Below are positions 42,601 to 51,447 of a stretch of 64,000 nt of DNA, in pieces; position 1 is the stretch's first letter; each line of letters starts with the position of its first letter. The position numbers and the translations under genes were made by a program. The notes below the pieces were generated by a model. The model searched no databases. It worked only from the letters and a program-made list of their open reading frames with translations, and was not told the DNA's origin. Origin of the DNA: Oryzias latipes (Eukaryota > Chordata > Actinopteri > Beloniformes > Adrianichthyidae). The stretch is taken from the NCBI RefSeq assembly GCF_002234675.1, contig NC_019879.2:4026619-4090618 (forward strand), given 5' to 3'.

Positions 42601-45185
42601 TCAGTATTGCATGGATATTATTTCTGAATATGAATAATCTCAAATAAATTAACTAATTAAATTAAGAAATTAACTAGGGGAAAACAGATTTTTACCAGAT
42701 CCAGTTGTCAAGTAAGAAAATAAGTTTTGCTTCATCACTGTGGTTGAAATGAACACTAATAAATACATTTGAATACCGTTTTTAACTTTCAGATGTTAGT
42801 TATCATGTTTGCAGGGCTAAAAAAATACACTATCGTTGTCTCTTTTGGTTGGATAAATCTTTTTATTATTTGTCAGATTTTAGCTACCAAAATATGTTTT
42901 TTTCTGGCTGAACGTTTATTGATTGACAGACCATGATGCCATTTTAAGGGCAAACAAAAAGGTGACTAAATGAGAGATAAAGTACACAAAAAAGTTGGAT
43001 TTTTTTGGGGGTTTACTGACCTTGAACCATGTGATTGTAGAAGAAATGTTGTAGCCTTTCAGTTTTTTAATATAATCCATGAGGGGACAGTTCAGTGTGC
43101 CCGCCACTCCAGCATCAAGCTCCTGCTCAGCTTTCAGCGGCTTTCCACATTCTCCAGAAACACGCTTTTCCACCACCAGCTTAGCGGACTGCATGTAGCA
43201 CCGAGAAGGAGTTCTGAGCATGAAAATAATTTTTAGTTTCCTGTATTTATTTTCATTTCCACAAAGCAACAAAAAACCAATGATCTTACATAAGTTATTT
43301 TACTAAGGAAGTGAAAGGGTGAAAGGGAAAAGCAAAACTTATTTTGCTGCCCCTTTTATACACGGAGAAGAACGCAAATAAAGGAGTAAAGTAATTATTA
43401 ACAACAAAGGACTTTAACTAAACATATGCATATTTGTAATATAGTGTATAGGTCTGCTTGTGGTTCACTTAAAAACATTCTATTCAAAATAATAAGTGAT
43501 TTGTAATTTGGTTTCTTTAATTGATTGTTTTAGACTGTTCCATATTCTGACCTCCTTAGTTTGTTTTTCTTCTGAGGTTTGGCAATGAGAAAATCTCACA
43601 TCCTTCTAAACTATGAGTGCTTACATTTTCTCTTCATACTGTGTGGCAGACAATTCTGAAGTGCTTTGTACATGAAATTTAAAATATTTTCATCAACTAC
43701 ATCTTGAAATGTTAACATTTTTTAATGAACTGAATAATAGATTAGATGGATCTCTGTAAGTATATCATTCTTATGGCATCTTTGTGCAAAATAACATTTC
43801 AACTTAAGTATGTTTTACATGGTTCCCCAAATTTTAAATCAGTAATATAAGCATGGAACAATCAAGCAGTTTTACAATAACTACAGCAATTTTACTCAGA
43901 ATAGCGGCACAAAGCTGGTCTTTGAAAATAAAATCCATTTTCCCCTGCCAACCTTGTCTGAGAGGCTGCAGGTTACGTGTTAGACTCGGCACTCTTACCT
44001 CAGGATGGTCACATATTCCCCGTCGTCCTCCAGTGTTACGTTAAGAAACCACAAGGTCTCCTTCAGAACTAAGACTTTGTAGGTCAGGTTGCTCATCTCT
44101 TCTCCTGTTTTCAAGTTGTACCATGTGATGTTGTACGGCACAGTTGTGTAGTCGAACACGTTCGGAGACACCAGGGTGCTGTTCAGCATGGCCACATCTC
44201 CAGGAACAGAGAAAACCCGCTCAAACTGCAGCTTGTAGTTGGTGCAGTTATCTGTAACGCACACAGGATGAATGAACGACGAACCGCTGAACCAAACCTG
44301 GAATGACTCATTATGGACCTCCGGTCACTTTAATCCGAAGTCTGTTTACGCTCAAACTGTCAGAAACTGAACACTCTCATATTCTGATCTCCAATCCGTA
44401 GTAGTTTTAAAAGCAGCTGAAGCCAGAAAGTCAAAACTAATAGCTTGTCTATGTCAATGTTAAAAGTAAAACTTTCATTTTACTGGTTTGTTAAGACATC
44501 TAAATAATTGAACATTTTAAAATAATGGCATGGAGGAGTAATTCTTTTTATTAAGTCTATGTTCTGCAGTTATTTTGATCAAGTTTTTATCTTAATCGTT
44601 TAGAAATGATTTAAACGTGGTTAGAAAGTTATATACTGGCCTAAAACGACCCATGCAGTTCTTAATTTGTGACAGTGGCTCAGGCAGTTGAGCGGGTCGT
44701 CCAATGATCAAAGGGTTGGCGGTTCGATTCCCGCTCCCACAAGACACTTCACCCTCCTTGCCTCCAGCGTGGCTCCACTGGTGTGTGAATGTGCATGTAT
44801 GATCCCGGTGATGGTCAGAGGGGCCGTAGGCGCGAACTGGCAGCCACGCCTCTGTCAGTCTGCCCCAGGGCAGCTGTGGCTACAACCGTAGCTTACCATC
44901 ACCAAGTATGAATGAGGAGTGAATGAATAATGGACACAATGTAAACGCTTTGGGTGTCTTGAAAAGCGCAGATAAATCCAATCCATTATTATTATTATTA
45001 TTATTAATTTGTGCACAAGAGGACATTTATACTCCTTGATAAATACGCACTCTATGTAAACTCATCATAAATCTGATTGATAAAGATAAATAAATGTGGT
45101 TAAGCTCACTCTGTGGGATCTCTGCACGCGTCCATGTCGTCCACAGAAAAACTAGGAGTTTTGATATCGTCAAACTTAAGTTCAT
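24253..45185 (-). CDS. il1r1: il1r1-like IL-1 receptor, complete tandem copy (11 coding exons, 653 aa)
   Basis: The join of 45110-45185, 43999-44251, 43021-43213, 42231-42402, 41210-41272, 40802-40931, 40579-40730, 27974-28117, 26235-26402, 25788-26041 and 24253-24609 gives 1962 nt with a single stop. Layout: signal 1-22, Ig D1 about 26-110, D2 about 115-231, linker, D3 about 253-346, membrane helix about 352-374, TIR about 396-615. TIR box 1 YDAYVAYPQ, box 2 GYKVFIEGRD, box 3 FWKEMRYHMPV. The VVLVELEEI...KKQGAV block and the RYHMPV end are those of IL-1 receptor type 1 and IL1RL2. Family role: binds IL-1, pairs with the accessory chain, recruits MyD88. Its TIR carries a Cys-rich insertion (exon 25788-26041) and a charged insertion before box 3. 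A 10.7-kb hAT insertion lies in the intron before the membrane exon, yet the frame is intact. The tandem copy at 54301 is its closest relative; il1rl2 is an alternative name. Confidence 0.85.
24610..25787. other. last intron of il1r1-like copy 1
   Basis: AT-rich, with (at)n around 25070-25110. No exon or recognised element. Confidence 0.4.
25788..26041 (-). CDS. il1r1: il1r1-like copy 1 exon 10: TIR core with Cys-rich insertion
   Basis: 254 nt, phase 1 to 0, acceptor CCTCAG, donor GTAACG. Begins MVDSVEENIQASRCFLLLY, then about 40 residues with five Cys, then FECVAAMHRALLEGSLK. Confidence 0.87.
26235..26402 (-). CDS. il1r1: il1r1-like copy 1 exon 9: TIR boxes 1 and 2
   Basis: 168 nt, phase 1 to 1, acceptor CTGCAG, donor GTAAGG. 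It encodes DGKLYDAYVAYPQ and GYKVFIEGRDGLLGQ. Confidence 0.9.
26403..27973. other. il1r1-like copy 1 intron between membrane and TIR exons
   Basis: 26770-27200 is a moderately G+C-rich repeat-like block (open plus-strand frames, no motif). 27230-27530 is a dispersed repeat related to 7880-7950, 16340-16480 and 57040-57190. The remainder is AT-rich. Confidence 0.4.
27974..28117 (-). CDS. il1r1: il1r1-like copy 1 exon 8: membrane helix
   Basis: 144 nt, phase 1 to 1, acceptor CTACAG, donor GTAAAC. The helix FPVGCVFGSLILLFIICVTI is followed by VLWFRETF. Same length as exon 60004-60147. Confidence 0.88.
29170..29532 (+). pseudogene. Tc1-family transposon fragment (transposase N-terminus only)
   Basis: The frame 29338-29532 reads AGLSISETADLLGFSPTTIS then VYREWSEEEKISSERQF, the helix-turn-helix start of a well-known fish Tc1-like transposase. 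The DDE catalytic part is absent. The upstream 29170-29337 is the matching leader. Truncated and dead. Confidence 0.75.
30092..30345. repeat. five tandem copies of an element end (gggcccgagcacggagtgca)
   Basis: Copies of gggcccgagcacggagtgca plus aggaccctattgta start at 30092, 30148, 30198, 30248 and 30304, so the spacing is 56, 50, 50 and 56 bp. The inverted form gtgctcgggccc occurs at about 34700-34711 and 40310-40321, marking the other end of the element. Confidence 0.85.
30360..33765. repeat. three ~1.1-kb tandem units of a non-coding fish repeat
   Basis: Each unit contains atagcgccaccta, ctagaacgaactcctcctag, ggttttgtaaactaaacaca and catgaaaagaaaaatggcca. The landmark gcaggcct appears at 30695, 31809 and 32911 (1114 and 1102 bp apart). 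Open frames in the units are not conserved proteins. Confidence 0.85.
33766..34310 (-). pseudogene. hAT transposase fragment, copy 1 (broken)
   Basis: Nearly identical in sequence to 39636-40100 but without an open frame of useful length. It starts at gtccagagccaatcactt in both copies. Confidence 0.65.
34311..34742. repeat. right-end block of the nested element, partly duplicated
   Basis: Contains the block tccagaatg...gaacgac...ggctcgagcagggc twice (about 34365-34512 and 34543-34690), then gcacgtgctcgggcccgcta. It is repeated at 40128-40345 with an expanded C run at 40168-40192. Confidence 0.75.
34743..35940. repeat. fourth copy of the ~1.1-kb unit
   Basis: Begins ttctaccggaagagtcgcc, exactly like 30375 onward, and ends near 35940. 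It follows the inverted element end gtgctcgggccc, so it starts a second copy of the nested element. Confidence 0.8.
35941..36732. other. unassigned sequence inside the composite insertion
   Basis: AT-rich, followed by a short G+C-richer piece (36510-36640) containing aatggccattactcagg-like text from the 1.1-kb unit. No coding features seen. Confidence 0.4.
36733..37880 (+). pseudogene. non-LTR retrotransposon RT C-terminal part (Rex1/CR1-type), inactivated
   Basis: 36733-36999 reads WITDFLTDRQQYVRLG, GSPQGCVLSPLLLSLY and KFADDTTLIG, the RT palm motifs including the FADD active site. A TAA at 36997-36999 and a TAG about 18 nt later break the frame. 37060-37755 continues with NLELN-type and SFCFLGTIIS segments to the C-terminus. 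The tail at 37840-37880 is AATAAA followed by tgattc repeats. 5' truncated. Confidence 0.85.
37881..39426. other. further repeats inside the composite insertion
   Basis: 38010-38560 resembles an abundant fish retroelement tail (tttcctgttttattttgaaa, then ttaaataaacccactt). It contains a local duplication of the agcggggaggatgagtggc block at 38310 and 38369. 38640-39420 has no recognised feature. Confidence 0.4.
39427..40100 (-). pseudogene. hAT transposase fragment, copy 2
   Basis: The frame 39427-39822 reads VAVTADGTPAMINRQTGFI, HYCCVIHQQALCAE, SCKAKQHRIFKVLLEEM and LAFLTDITGKLNHLICELQ, a fish hAT (GTF2IRD2/Zaphod-like) transposase with an internal deletion between LLEEM and LAFLTD. No start and no catalytic N-terminal part. 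Confidence 0.75.
40128..40345. repeat. right-end block of the nested element, second copy
   Basis: Matches 34528-34730, including tatgcaaaagtctttgtccc and gcacgtgctcgggcccgcta. It contains a run of about 24 C at 40168-40192. Confidence 0.8.
40579..40730 (-). CDS. il1r1: il1r1-like copy 1 exon 7: second half of Ig domain 3
   Basis: 152 nt, phase 2 to 1, donor GTACGT. LIFSELREDDFNLNYTC carries the F-strand Cys. The upstream end is uncertain: acceptor GGGGTAG (40731) gives the same length as the paralogous exon 61193-61344, while TTCCAG (40725) is a better site giving 6 nt less; both keep frame. Confidence 0.75.
40802..40931 (-). CDS. il1r1: il1r1-like copy 1 exon 6: first half of Ig domain 3
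   Basis: 130 nt, phase 1 to 2, acceptor CATTCAG, donor GTCGGC (weak). It encodes SFTKKCLAFVP, IWYVRDF and an NKT glycosylation site. Confidence 0.82.
41210..41272 (-). CDS. il1r1: il1r1-like copy 1 exon 5: D2-D3 linker
   Basis: 63 nt, phase 1 to 1, acceptor AACCAG, donor GTGAGA. It encodes EEYSVPHIIEPANETIKAQK. Confidence 0.82.
41273..42230. other. il1r1-like copy 1 intron
   Basis: AT-rich; no exon or recognised repeat. Confidence 0.4.
42231..42402 (-). CDS. il1r1: il1r1-like copy 1 exon 4: second half of Ig domain 2
   Basis: 172 nt, phase 0 to 1, acceptor CTGTAG, donor GTTTGT. SNHSGLYTCTLRF is the F-strand motif, followed by LGGVVGSVSETI. Same length as 63721-63892. Confidence 0.9.
42403..43020. 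other. il1r1-like copy 1 intron within D2
   Basis: AT-rich; nothing recognised. Confidence 0.4.
43021..43213 (-). CDS. il1r1: il1r1-like copy 1 exon 3: end of D1, start of Ig domain 2
   Basis: 193 nt, phase 2 to 0, acceptor GCTCAG, donor GTCAGT. It encodes SRCYMQSAKLVVEKRV, GTLNCPL and TITWFK. Confidence 0.88.
43214..43998. other. il1r1-like copy 1 intron between D1 and D2
   Basis: AT-rich; nothing recognised. Confidence 0.4.
43999..44251 (-). CDS. il1r1: il1r1-like copy 1 exon 2: Ig domain 1
   Basis: 253 nt, phase 1 to 2, acceptor GTTACAG, donor GTAAGA. It encodes NCTNYKLQFERVFSV, NITWYN and LEDDGEYVTI, with four or more N-glycosylation sites. Confidence 0.88.
44671..45010 (+). mobile_element. 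tRNA-derived SINE (V-SINE-like)
   Basis: The tRNA-like head has gtggctcaggcagttgagc (A box) and ggcggttcgattcccgct (B box). A conserved centre (gggcagctgtggctacaac, agtatgaatgaggagtgaat) follows, then gtaaacgctttgggtgtc and an (att)n tail. Full length, in the first coding intron of il1r1-like copy 1. Confidence 0.85.
45110..45185 (-). CDS. il1r1: il1r1-like copy 1 exon 1: signal peptide
   Basis: ATG at 45185 opens MNLSLTISKLLVFLWTTWTR. The acceptor TTTTCAG sits 2 nt upstream of the ATG; donor GTGAGC, phase 1. Confidence 0.8.
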
Positions 45186-45187
45186 GG

Positions 45188-46968
45188 CTGAAAAACAAAA
45201 AACACAAATGCATGTTATATTGGCGATGAATACGTTTAAGTTGCAAGGAACAGTGTGAGTTGACAAACTTGTGGTTCTTGAAGATTTGACCTCAGGTTTT
45301 GCAGCTCATCAAAATTGAACAACAATACTCCATTTACTCCATAAAAAAACCATTTCATTTCACAAGAAGACTTTCTTTGTTATTTTACTTTCATGTTCAC
45401 GTTTCACCATCAAACATTCACTTTTTATACCTATATAAAACAGGTTAAGTTAAATTTAAATAGTCAAAATGCATAACTAAAATACATAATTACGGTGGCC
45501 CTGAAGTGGAAATCACATCAACATGAGACTTGACGCAAACAATTTTTGAAAGACCATAACAACAAATAAAAAAGCAACAACAAAATTTACATATATATAT
45601 ATATATATACACATTTTTAGAAATATATTTTAGAAAACCAAGCCTAATAAGCAGGAAAAAAATAAATTTTAAAAAACAAAATCAAATGTTATAAAAACAA
45701 AACAAAATGAGAAACCCAAAAAGTAGGTATTTTGGGACATCAATAATTGGATGAAAATATAAATGATTTGTTCAATATCGCTCAATGTCAATCAAAGTCC
45801 AATCAACAACGTCCTATAGTTACTATGTGATTGTAAATCAGAGATCAAGTGCAACTGTTCCAGTAAGATCCTGCAGACATCTTTGGATGAGCAGGATCAA
45901 CTTTCAATGGAAAGATGGTTGTAAATCCTCCACATGTGGACTGGTGAGAATCCTGCACTTGGATTTTTGTCGTGTTTCTTTGTTTTCTTTTGTCATGTTC
46001 TGTTTTCCTTGTCAGTCTCACCAGGTTCAGGTTGATCAACCGTCAGTTAATTACCCTTAGTGTATTGAAGTGCCTGGGACAGTGATTATGTTTGCCAATG
46101 TCAAGTCACAATAAAGAAAAAGTATTTAATGAAATTTAAACTGTTTTTGCTTCTTTCACCAATTGTTGCTTCTGTTTGCGAGACAGTGGTGGAGTTTGCA
46201 TTATTAGTAGTGACGAGAACAATGTAACTTGTTGGACTGATGTGTAGCCTCCATCCCACGATATCACACTGATTTGTGAAATCCAGATTTAACCACATTT
46301 TGTTGGATGATTTTGGATGAATTTTGAGAGCACAGTCATGAAGAACTTTGATATAGTACAGCTGTGTATTTCTTTGGGTTCGACGTGTAACATTACAACT
46401 GTCTTTGCTTCAGCCCCCCCCCCAAATAAGCTCCAACAGCTCAACCCGCTCCATAACACCCATTTATCAGTAGCTTGCTGATTGCTCTTTCTGATCGGCA
46501 TCCTCCCTCAGTTTGTTCCTCTTTCCCACCTCAGTACCGGGGGGAGCACTTTTGGAATTCCCTCGCCCCAGATATCAGGGAAATTCAAGATGAAAACACG
46601 TCTGTTTAGACTGGACTTCTCACTATAACTGTCATTAACTTTTGTTGTTTCATTGTGATTTTGATGCCTGTCATGCATTTGTGCGTACTGGATTTCTTGT
46701 TGAAAAGGGTTGAATCAGCACGATTTCAACAGGGTGTAACTGTATTAGAAAGACTTAATTATCAACAAATTTAGCATTCTTCCAGTGCAACAAGAATCCA
46801 TTCAAATGAATAACAATAGATAAGTTACTCTTACTGTAAAGTTTAGAAAATTAGCAAAACTTTTCCCGCCAAAAGCGTTTTTGTGATTTCATGGAACCTC
46901 CAACTTTAAGTGAGCAGGAAAAGTCCTTCAACTGCCAAACATGGACAAAGTAAAATACAATGGGTTTT
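45188..46968. other. il1r1-like copy 1 leader intron, near part
   Basis: AT-rich with (at)n at 45590-45610. 46510-46700 resembles a degenerate CR1/L2 LINE 3' end (ggaattccctcgcc, acacgtctgtttagac). No exon seen. Confidence 0.4.
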
Positions 46969-47179
46969 TAACCCTTGTGCCATCCTAGGCACTTTAACAT
47001 TGGGAGTTGGGTCATCTAGACCCACTAGACAGTCCTCTGAACCTTTTTTCTTCAATGATTTGTGATCTTCACTGGTGTCCATGGATTACATGAAATCTTT
47101 CCACCTTTATCCACCTTTGTCATGGTAGGGAGAACACGTCAATGGAAGGGTGGGGTCATCTAAGATAGCGCAATGGTTA
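46969..47179. mobile_element. MITE copy A (taacccttgtgc ends)
   Basis: The left end taacccttgtgccatcc and right end gatagcgcaatggtta are imperfect inverted repeats. The internal sequence matches 51240-51447 and, reversed, 58643-59724. Confidence 0.8.
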
Positions 47180-49589
47180 AGGCAAGTTTTGAGATAAGAG
47201 TTCTAGAAATGTGTGTATCAAATATGATACAAATGATTATGGGGTTAAGAACTTGCAGAAATGAGGACTTGATTGTATGCAATGATTTTTACGCACATTC
47301 TGAACAAACCCCACATCCTGTAAAGTCTATGTTTCCTATTTTTCTATTACAGCAACAGGAGTACATCTCTCCTTTCTATTACTGCCTCTTTGACAAGTCA
47401 GAGCTCCTCAGATCCTGTTGTATTGCTGTTTGATGGCATTCCCATTTAGAGCATCTTGACTACCAAATCTGGTTCATTCTTTTTCAACATTTCTTTTTGA
47501 ACAGGTCCGTTTTTGATGGGGGAGGGGGTAAGTCAAGGATGGAAAATTTCGCAAGACAACAGTGGCAACCTAATGTGTGAAAACGGATGCAGAGACTTGA
47601 ATGTGCAGCAAAAACAAAACGCATAAACCACAAACATGAATTGTACAGAAACTCAAAATGTGCTTCTGAGAACAAAGTGTTTGAAGGGCTGCAGCAAAGT
47701 GAAAGTTTCCCGTTTTTATGCCTCATGAAACTTTCCATTAAAGTTTTCGTTTTCATTCAGTTAAGACTCTAACTAAAAACTGTTAACCCTTATTTGAGTT
47801 AATACAAGATTGAACATAAACATAAACAGGAAGTGCAACAACACAACATGAATGTTTTAAAATGTGAGGTTATTTTGGAGTTTAGGTTTAACCAAAAACT
47901 TTCATTTTCTTTGTTTTCTGAGTTAATATATTCTTTTTTTCATGATTGGATCTGTTTGCGCTATTGGGTCTTTCTCTGTGGTCATGTTAGAATTTGATGG
48001 CACACAAGAAACTTACAAATTTCTCTTCTATTTTGTCCCCAATTCTGGAAGTTTTCCACACTTGCAATGATTATCCAACCAGCTGTGTGACAATGCAAGT
48101 GGCTTTTTTAGATTTCTGAGACTGTTTTCAAACTCCAATGTGTTTGTTTATTAAATGGTCTGGTTTTCTTTTTTAAGACAAGTTTTCAATGAGACATTGA
48201 TAAGTAACATAATTTTTGGCTAACTCTGAATTTGTTGTGAATTCATCCACTTTTTGGTCGTATTTTGTAAAGTCTGAACAGGAAATGTCCTCCTCTGGCT
48301 TTATGCAACGTTGGTAGTTTTCCGAAAGCTGTAATCAGTGCTACAGTAGTGATGAGGTTGTTGGTTAGAGTGTAACACATTTGTAACCAGAAACTTCATC
48401 AAGACCACATGAGACATTGAGGACCTTCTCATCCCTTTGGCTGAGAAGGCCAAACTAGTAAAACTAAAAGTGAATAGTTTTTAATGATTAAGTTAAAAAA
48501 TATATATACTTTTTGATTTATTGATTTCAAGCATTGTACTCAAAGCAATAAAAAATGTAAACATATCTATCAAACTCATCACAGAAATGATGAAATGCAT
48601 TGATTAAAAAGACAGAAAATAAAACAAAACAAAAACGTCACTTAAATTACATTTGCTTAGTTAAATACAGTGATCATTAACCAAAATATAAAAAGTAAAG
48701 TAAACCATTAGGCTAGTACTAATGAGGATTTTCTAAACCTTGTCATTATTACTTGTATCATATCTATACAATAGTAAATCTATTGATGCTGCAAACTCCA
48801 AAATACTTGGCATTTTTAAAGCAACTCTTTTAAATATTGGTCCTTCTGGAATAGAAGTCGCAGCAGCCAAAAAAATTCATAAGAAAGAAGAAATAAATCA
48901 CATAAGTCACTCTGGAGTTTAAGTTGGACTTTTGGGAGAAATTTATTGAACAAAATACAAAGAAAATGTAATCTTAAAAGCCCAGTCATGAAAATGGAAA
49001 AGATAACAACAATAGACTGATTATATGCCACTTTACTACCATAACACCACGCTTCCATCCTTTTTTTCTAAATCCGGTTTATCCCTTTCAGGGTCACTGG
49101 TTGCCGGAGCCTGTCCCGGCTACTGTTGTGGCGAAGTCGGGCTACACCTTGGACAGGTCGCCAGTCTGTCCCAGGGCACACAGTCATTCCAAACGCTCAC
49201 CAGGATCCGCTTGGGTGCATTCAGATGAAAATTTGTTTCAGATTTATCGTGGGAAACTTGTCTGAATACACCCTAAGTAGCACAAGAGCTCAAACCCAAA
49301 CAATACATTCAAGGCAGTCCTTCAAGTACTTTTTGGTTCAAATTCTGTTATTATTTAAACTGCTTAAATGTGCAGATTGCTTCTAAAACACGCCCTGTGT
49401 GTTGATCGGAGCATGCCCTCTTTGTGGTTACAACTCCAGCAGACATTTGTAGAGCAATCACGTTCCATCTGAACAGTGTGCTCTTGAGGACTTCAAGATA
49501 CCTTCATATCTCTGGTTATGAGGCCACGCAGCACTGCAGCTGCACTTTGTTATCTGACAATCACAACGAAGCAGAGTAAGCTCACTCAC
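47180..49589. other. il1r1-like copy 1 leader intron, far part
   Basis: AT-rich; no coding features. 49050-49235 is a repeat fragment (ggtttatccctttcagggtc, cttggacaggtcgccagtct) of an abundant fish LINE type. Confidence 0.45.
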
Positions 49590-49711
49590 CTTTACGAAGG
49601 AAATGCTGAGGCAGCTACAGACGGAAGGATGAGAGGGGTTTTCTCTGCACCACAGAGCTCTGAGAGGAAAGCCACCACTGACTCTAGAGGACTGCAGATC
49701 AGCCATTTATA
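49590..49711 (-). promoter_or_regulatory. core promoter and untranslated first exon of il1r1-like copy 1
   Basis: On the minus strand GGGGTATAAATGGC places TATAAA at 49711-49706. About 30 nt further is the likely start (near 49680), and a consensus donor (CGTAAAG then GTGAGTGAGC) follows at 49589/49590. The acceptor 2 nt before the ATG at 45185 would receive it, giving a 4.4-kb leader intron. The start site is inferred. Confidence 0.55.
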
Positions 49712-49926
49712 CCCCGACCCACATACAGGTAGAAATGAGCCTGTGATTGTTGTGCTGCTGCCAACAGCACAAGTGGGTACCACCACTTGCATATGCCGAT
49801 CAGACACTTTGACAAGCAGACCACAATCACATTTTTAGAAAAAAACACAACCTTTTGTACAATAAAAGTAAACAGATTAGGCATTTTATGTCATTAGTAA
49901 CTTGCAATGTGTGTGTTAGATAAAAG

Positions 49927-50530
49927 TATACTATTTTAATGAAACTCTCCACCCTCCAGAGGTGGTGCTTCGCCCAAGGTCTATTCCTCCAGTTCAGGGG
50001 TTACTGCCCCAAGTGCTCCGAATACCATGGGAACCACTGTCACCTTCCAAGCTTTCTCCAGTTCTTCCCCGAGTTCCTCTTTCTCCAGTTTCTCGTGTTC
50101 GTTTTTCCTGATGTCGCCATTTCTTGGTACTGCCACATCCACCACAACGGCTTTCCTCTGTTCTTTATCTACCACTACAATGTCTGGTTGGTTCGCCCAC
50201 ACGATCTTTATGCTCTCAATCTCTACCACCATCAGAGGTGTTTCCAATTTTGACTTTGGGGTTTCCAGTTCATATTCTGCACACACGTTTCTGTATATTA
50301 TTCCAGCCACTTGGTTGTGGCGCTTCATGTATGCTTTCCGTGCTGCCAGCACCTTAAACCTCACTGGATTGTTTCAGGCGCCCCTTGGCACAGTCTACGT
50401 CTTGTCTGGTGTGGTCGATCTGAGGCAGTTGGTCAGGAAGTTCCACAGGTGAGGCCCACGGTGCTGAAACGTGGCATCGCCTTGGGTCTTTGTTTGGACT
50501 TTTGGGATCACCAGCAGACCTTCACCTGAG
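49927..50530 (-). pseudogene. non-LTR retrotransposon C-terminus with restriction-like endonuclease residues
   Basis: The frame 49981-50364 reads NQVAGIIYRNVCAEYELE, WANQPDIVVVDKEQRKAVVV then DVAVP, and GALGAVTPELEE. The PD...D...K spacing is that of the endonuclease in R2/Rex6-type LINEs. 5' truncated; related text continues to about 50530. It lies upstream of the il1r1-like copy 1 promoter. Confidence 0.7.
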
Positions 50531-51239
50531 GACCTGAGGACTCTGGGAGGGTCATACACTAAAGAGGATCACACACAAAGTAAATACGACAAAATTGAAG
50601 GCCCAAATCCATTCAAATTTTTATAAACCAAAAAAAACCTTAATAAAACCTTAAAATTGATCTTAAAGCTGACTGTGCTCCTTCTTTATGGTCCTAGTTA
50701 AAAGACGTGCAGTTGACTTTAGAACAGGCTGTAGCCCAATGATAGTATTGTTCTCAGTTCCAGAAGGAAGGGCATTCCAATAATCTATTCAAGAGTTTAA
50801 AACATGTATTAATGTTTTAGTGCTGCTGTAGAGAGAAAGGATCTAACTCTGGCAAAGTTCAAAGATGATAAAATGCAATCTTTGTAACATGGTTCGTATG
50901 TGTGCTTAAAAAATAAGATCAGTATCTACATGTGAAACCTTAAGCAACGTTTTGTCTCTTTATTCAGCAATCCCACCCCATCCTGTGCTTTTTTGTGATC
51001 CTTCTTCAACTTCTTCACACCCTTCTTCATGTATTGTACCCTTGAAAAGAAATGCAAAGATATAGAAATACATTTTAGCCCCCAATACAAATAAACATTG
51101 TGTGTCCAAAGCTACTCAACCTCCTGTTGTAATGGTAAAAGCTGTCCAACACAGGCTTTCAGCTCTCATCTGTTTGCTTAGCTCACATCATCATAACCTC
51201 TATGAACAAACCGCCAAACCGATCCAGTGTTGTCCGTCG
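50531..51239. other. intergenic repeat-like sequence
   Basis: 50560-50880 resembles an abundant fish LINE-derived block (gttgactttagaacaggctg, ccaataatctattcaagagt). No gene seen. Confidence 0.4.
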
Positions 51240-51447
51240 TAACCCTTGTGCTATCCTAGGCACTTTAACGTTGGGAGTTGGGTCATCTAGACCCCACTAG
51301 ACAGTGCGCTGAACCTTTTTTCTTCAATGATTTGTGATCTTCACTGCTGTCCATGGATTACATGAAATCTTTCCACCTTTATCCACCTTTGTCATGGTAG
51401 GGAGAAACACATCCAGGGTGGGGTCATCTAAGATAGCACAAGGGTTA
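51240..51447. mobile_element. MITE copy B (taacccttgtgc ends)
   Basis: The ends taacccttgtgctatcc and gatagcacaagggtta are near-perfect inverted repeats. Closely related to copy A. Confidence 0.85.

Noticed and set aside
44671..44745. tRNA gene
   Set aside because: The A- and B-box-like motifs belong to a SINE head; no acceptor-stem pairing, and a SINE body and tail follow.
24253..45185. Assignment as il18rap
   Set aside because: The RYHMPV box 3 end alone would allow it, but the VVLVELEEI...KKQGAV block and the GYK(V/L)FI.GRD box 2 fit the IL1R1/IL1RL2 branch better.
49939..50529. Plus-strand open frames of 72-141 codons
   Set aside because: They are shadows of the minus-strand LINE C-terminus with its PD...D residues.
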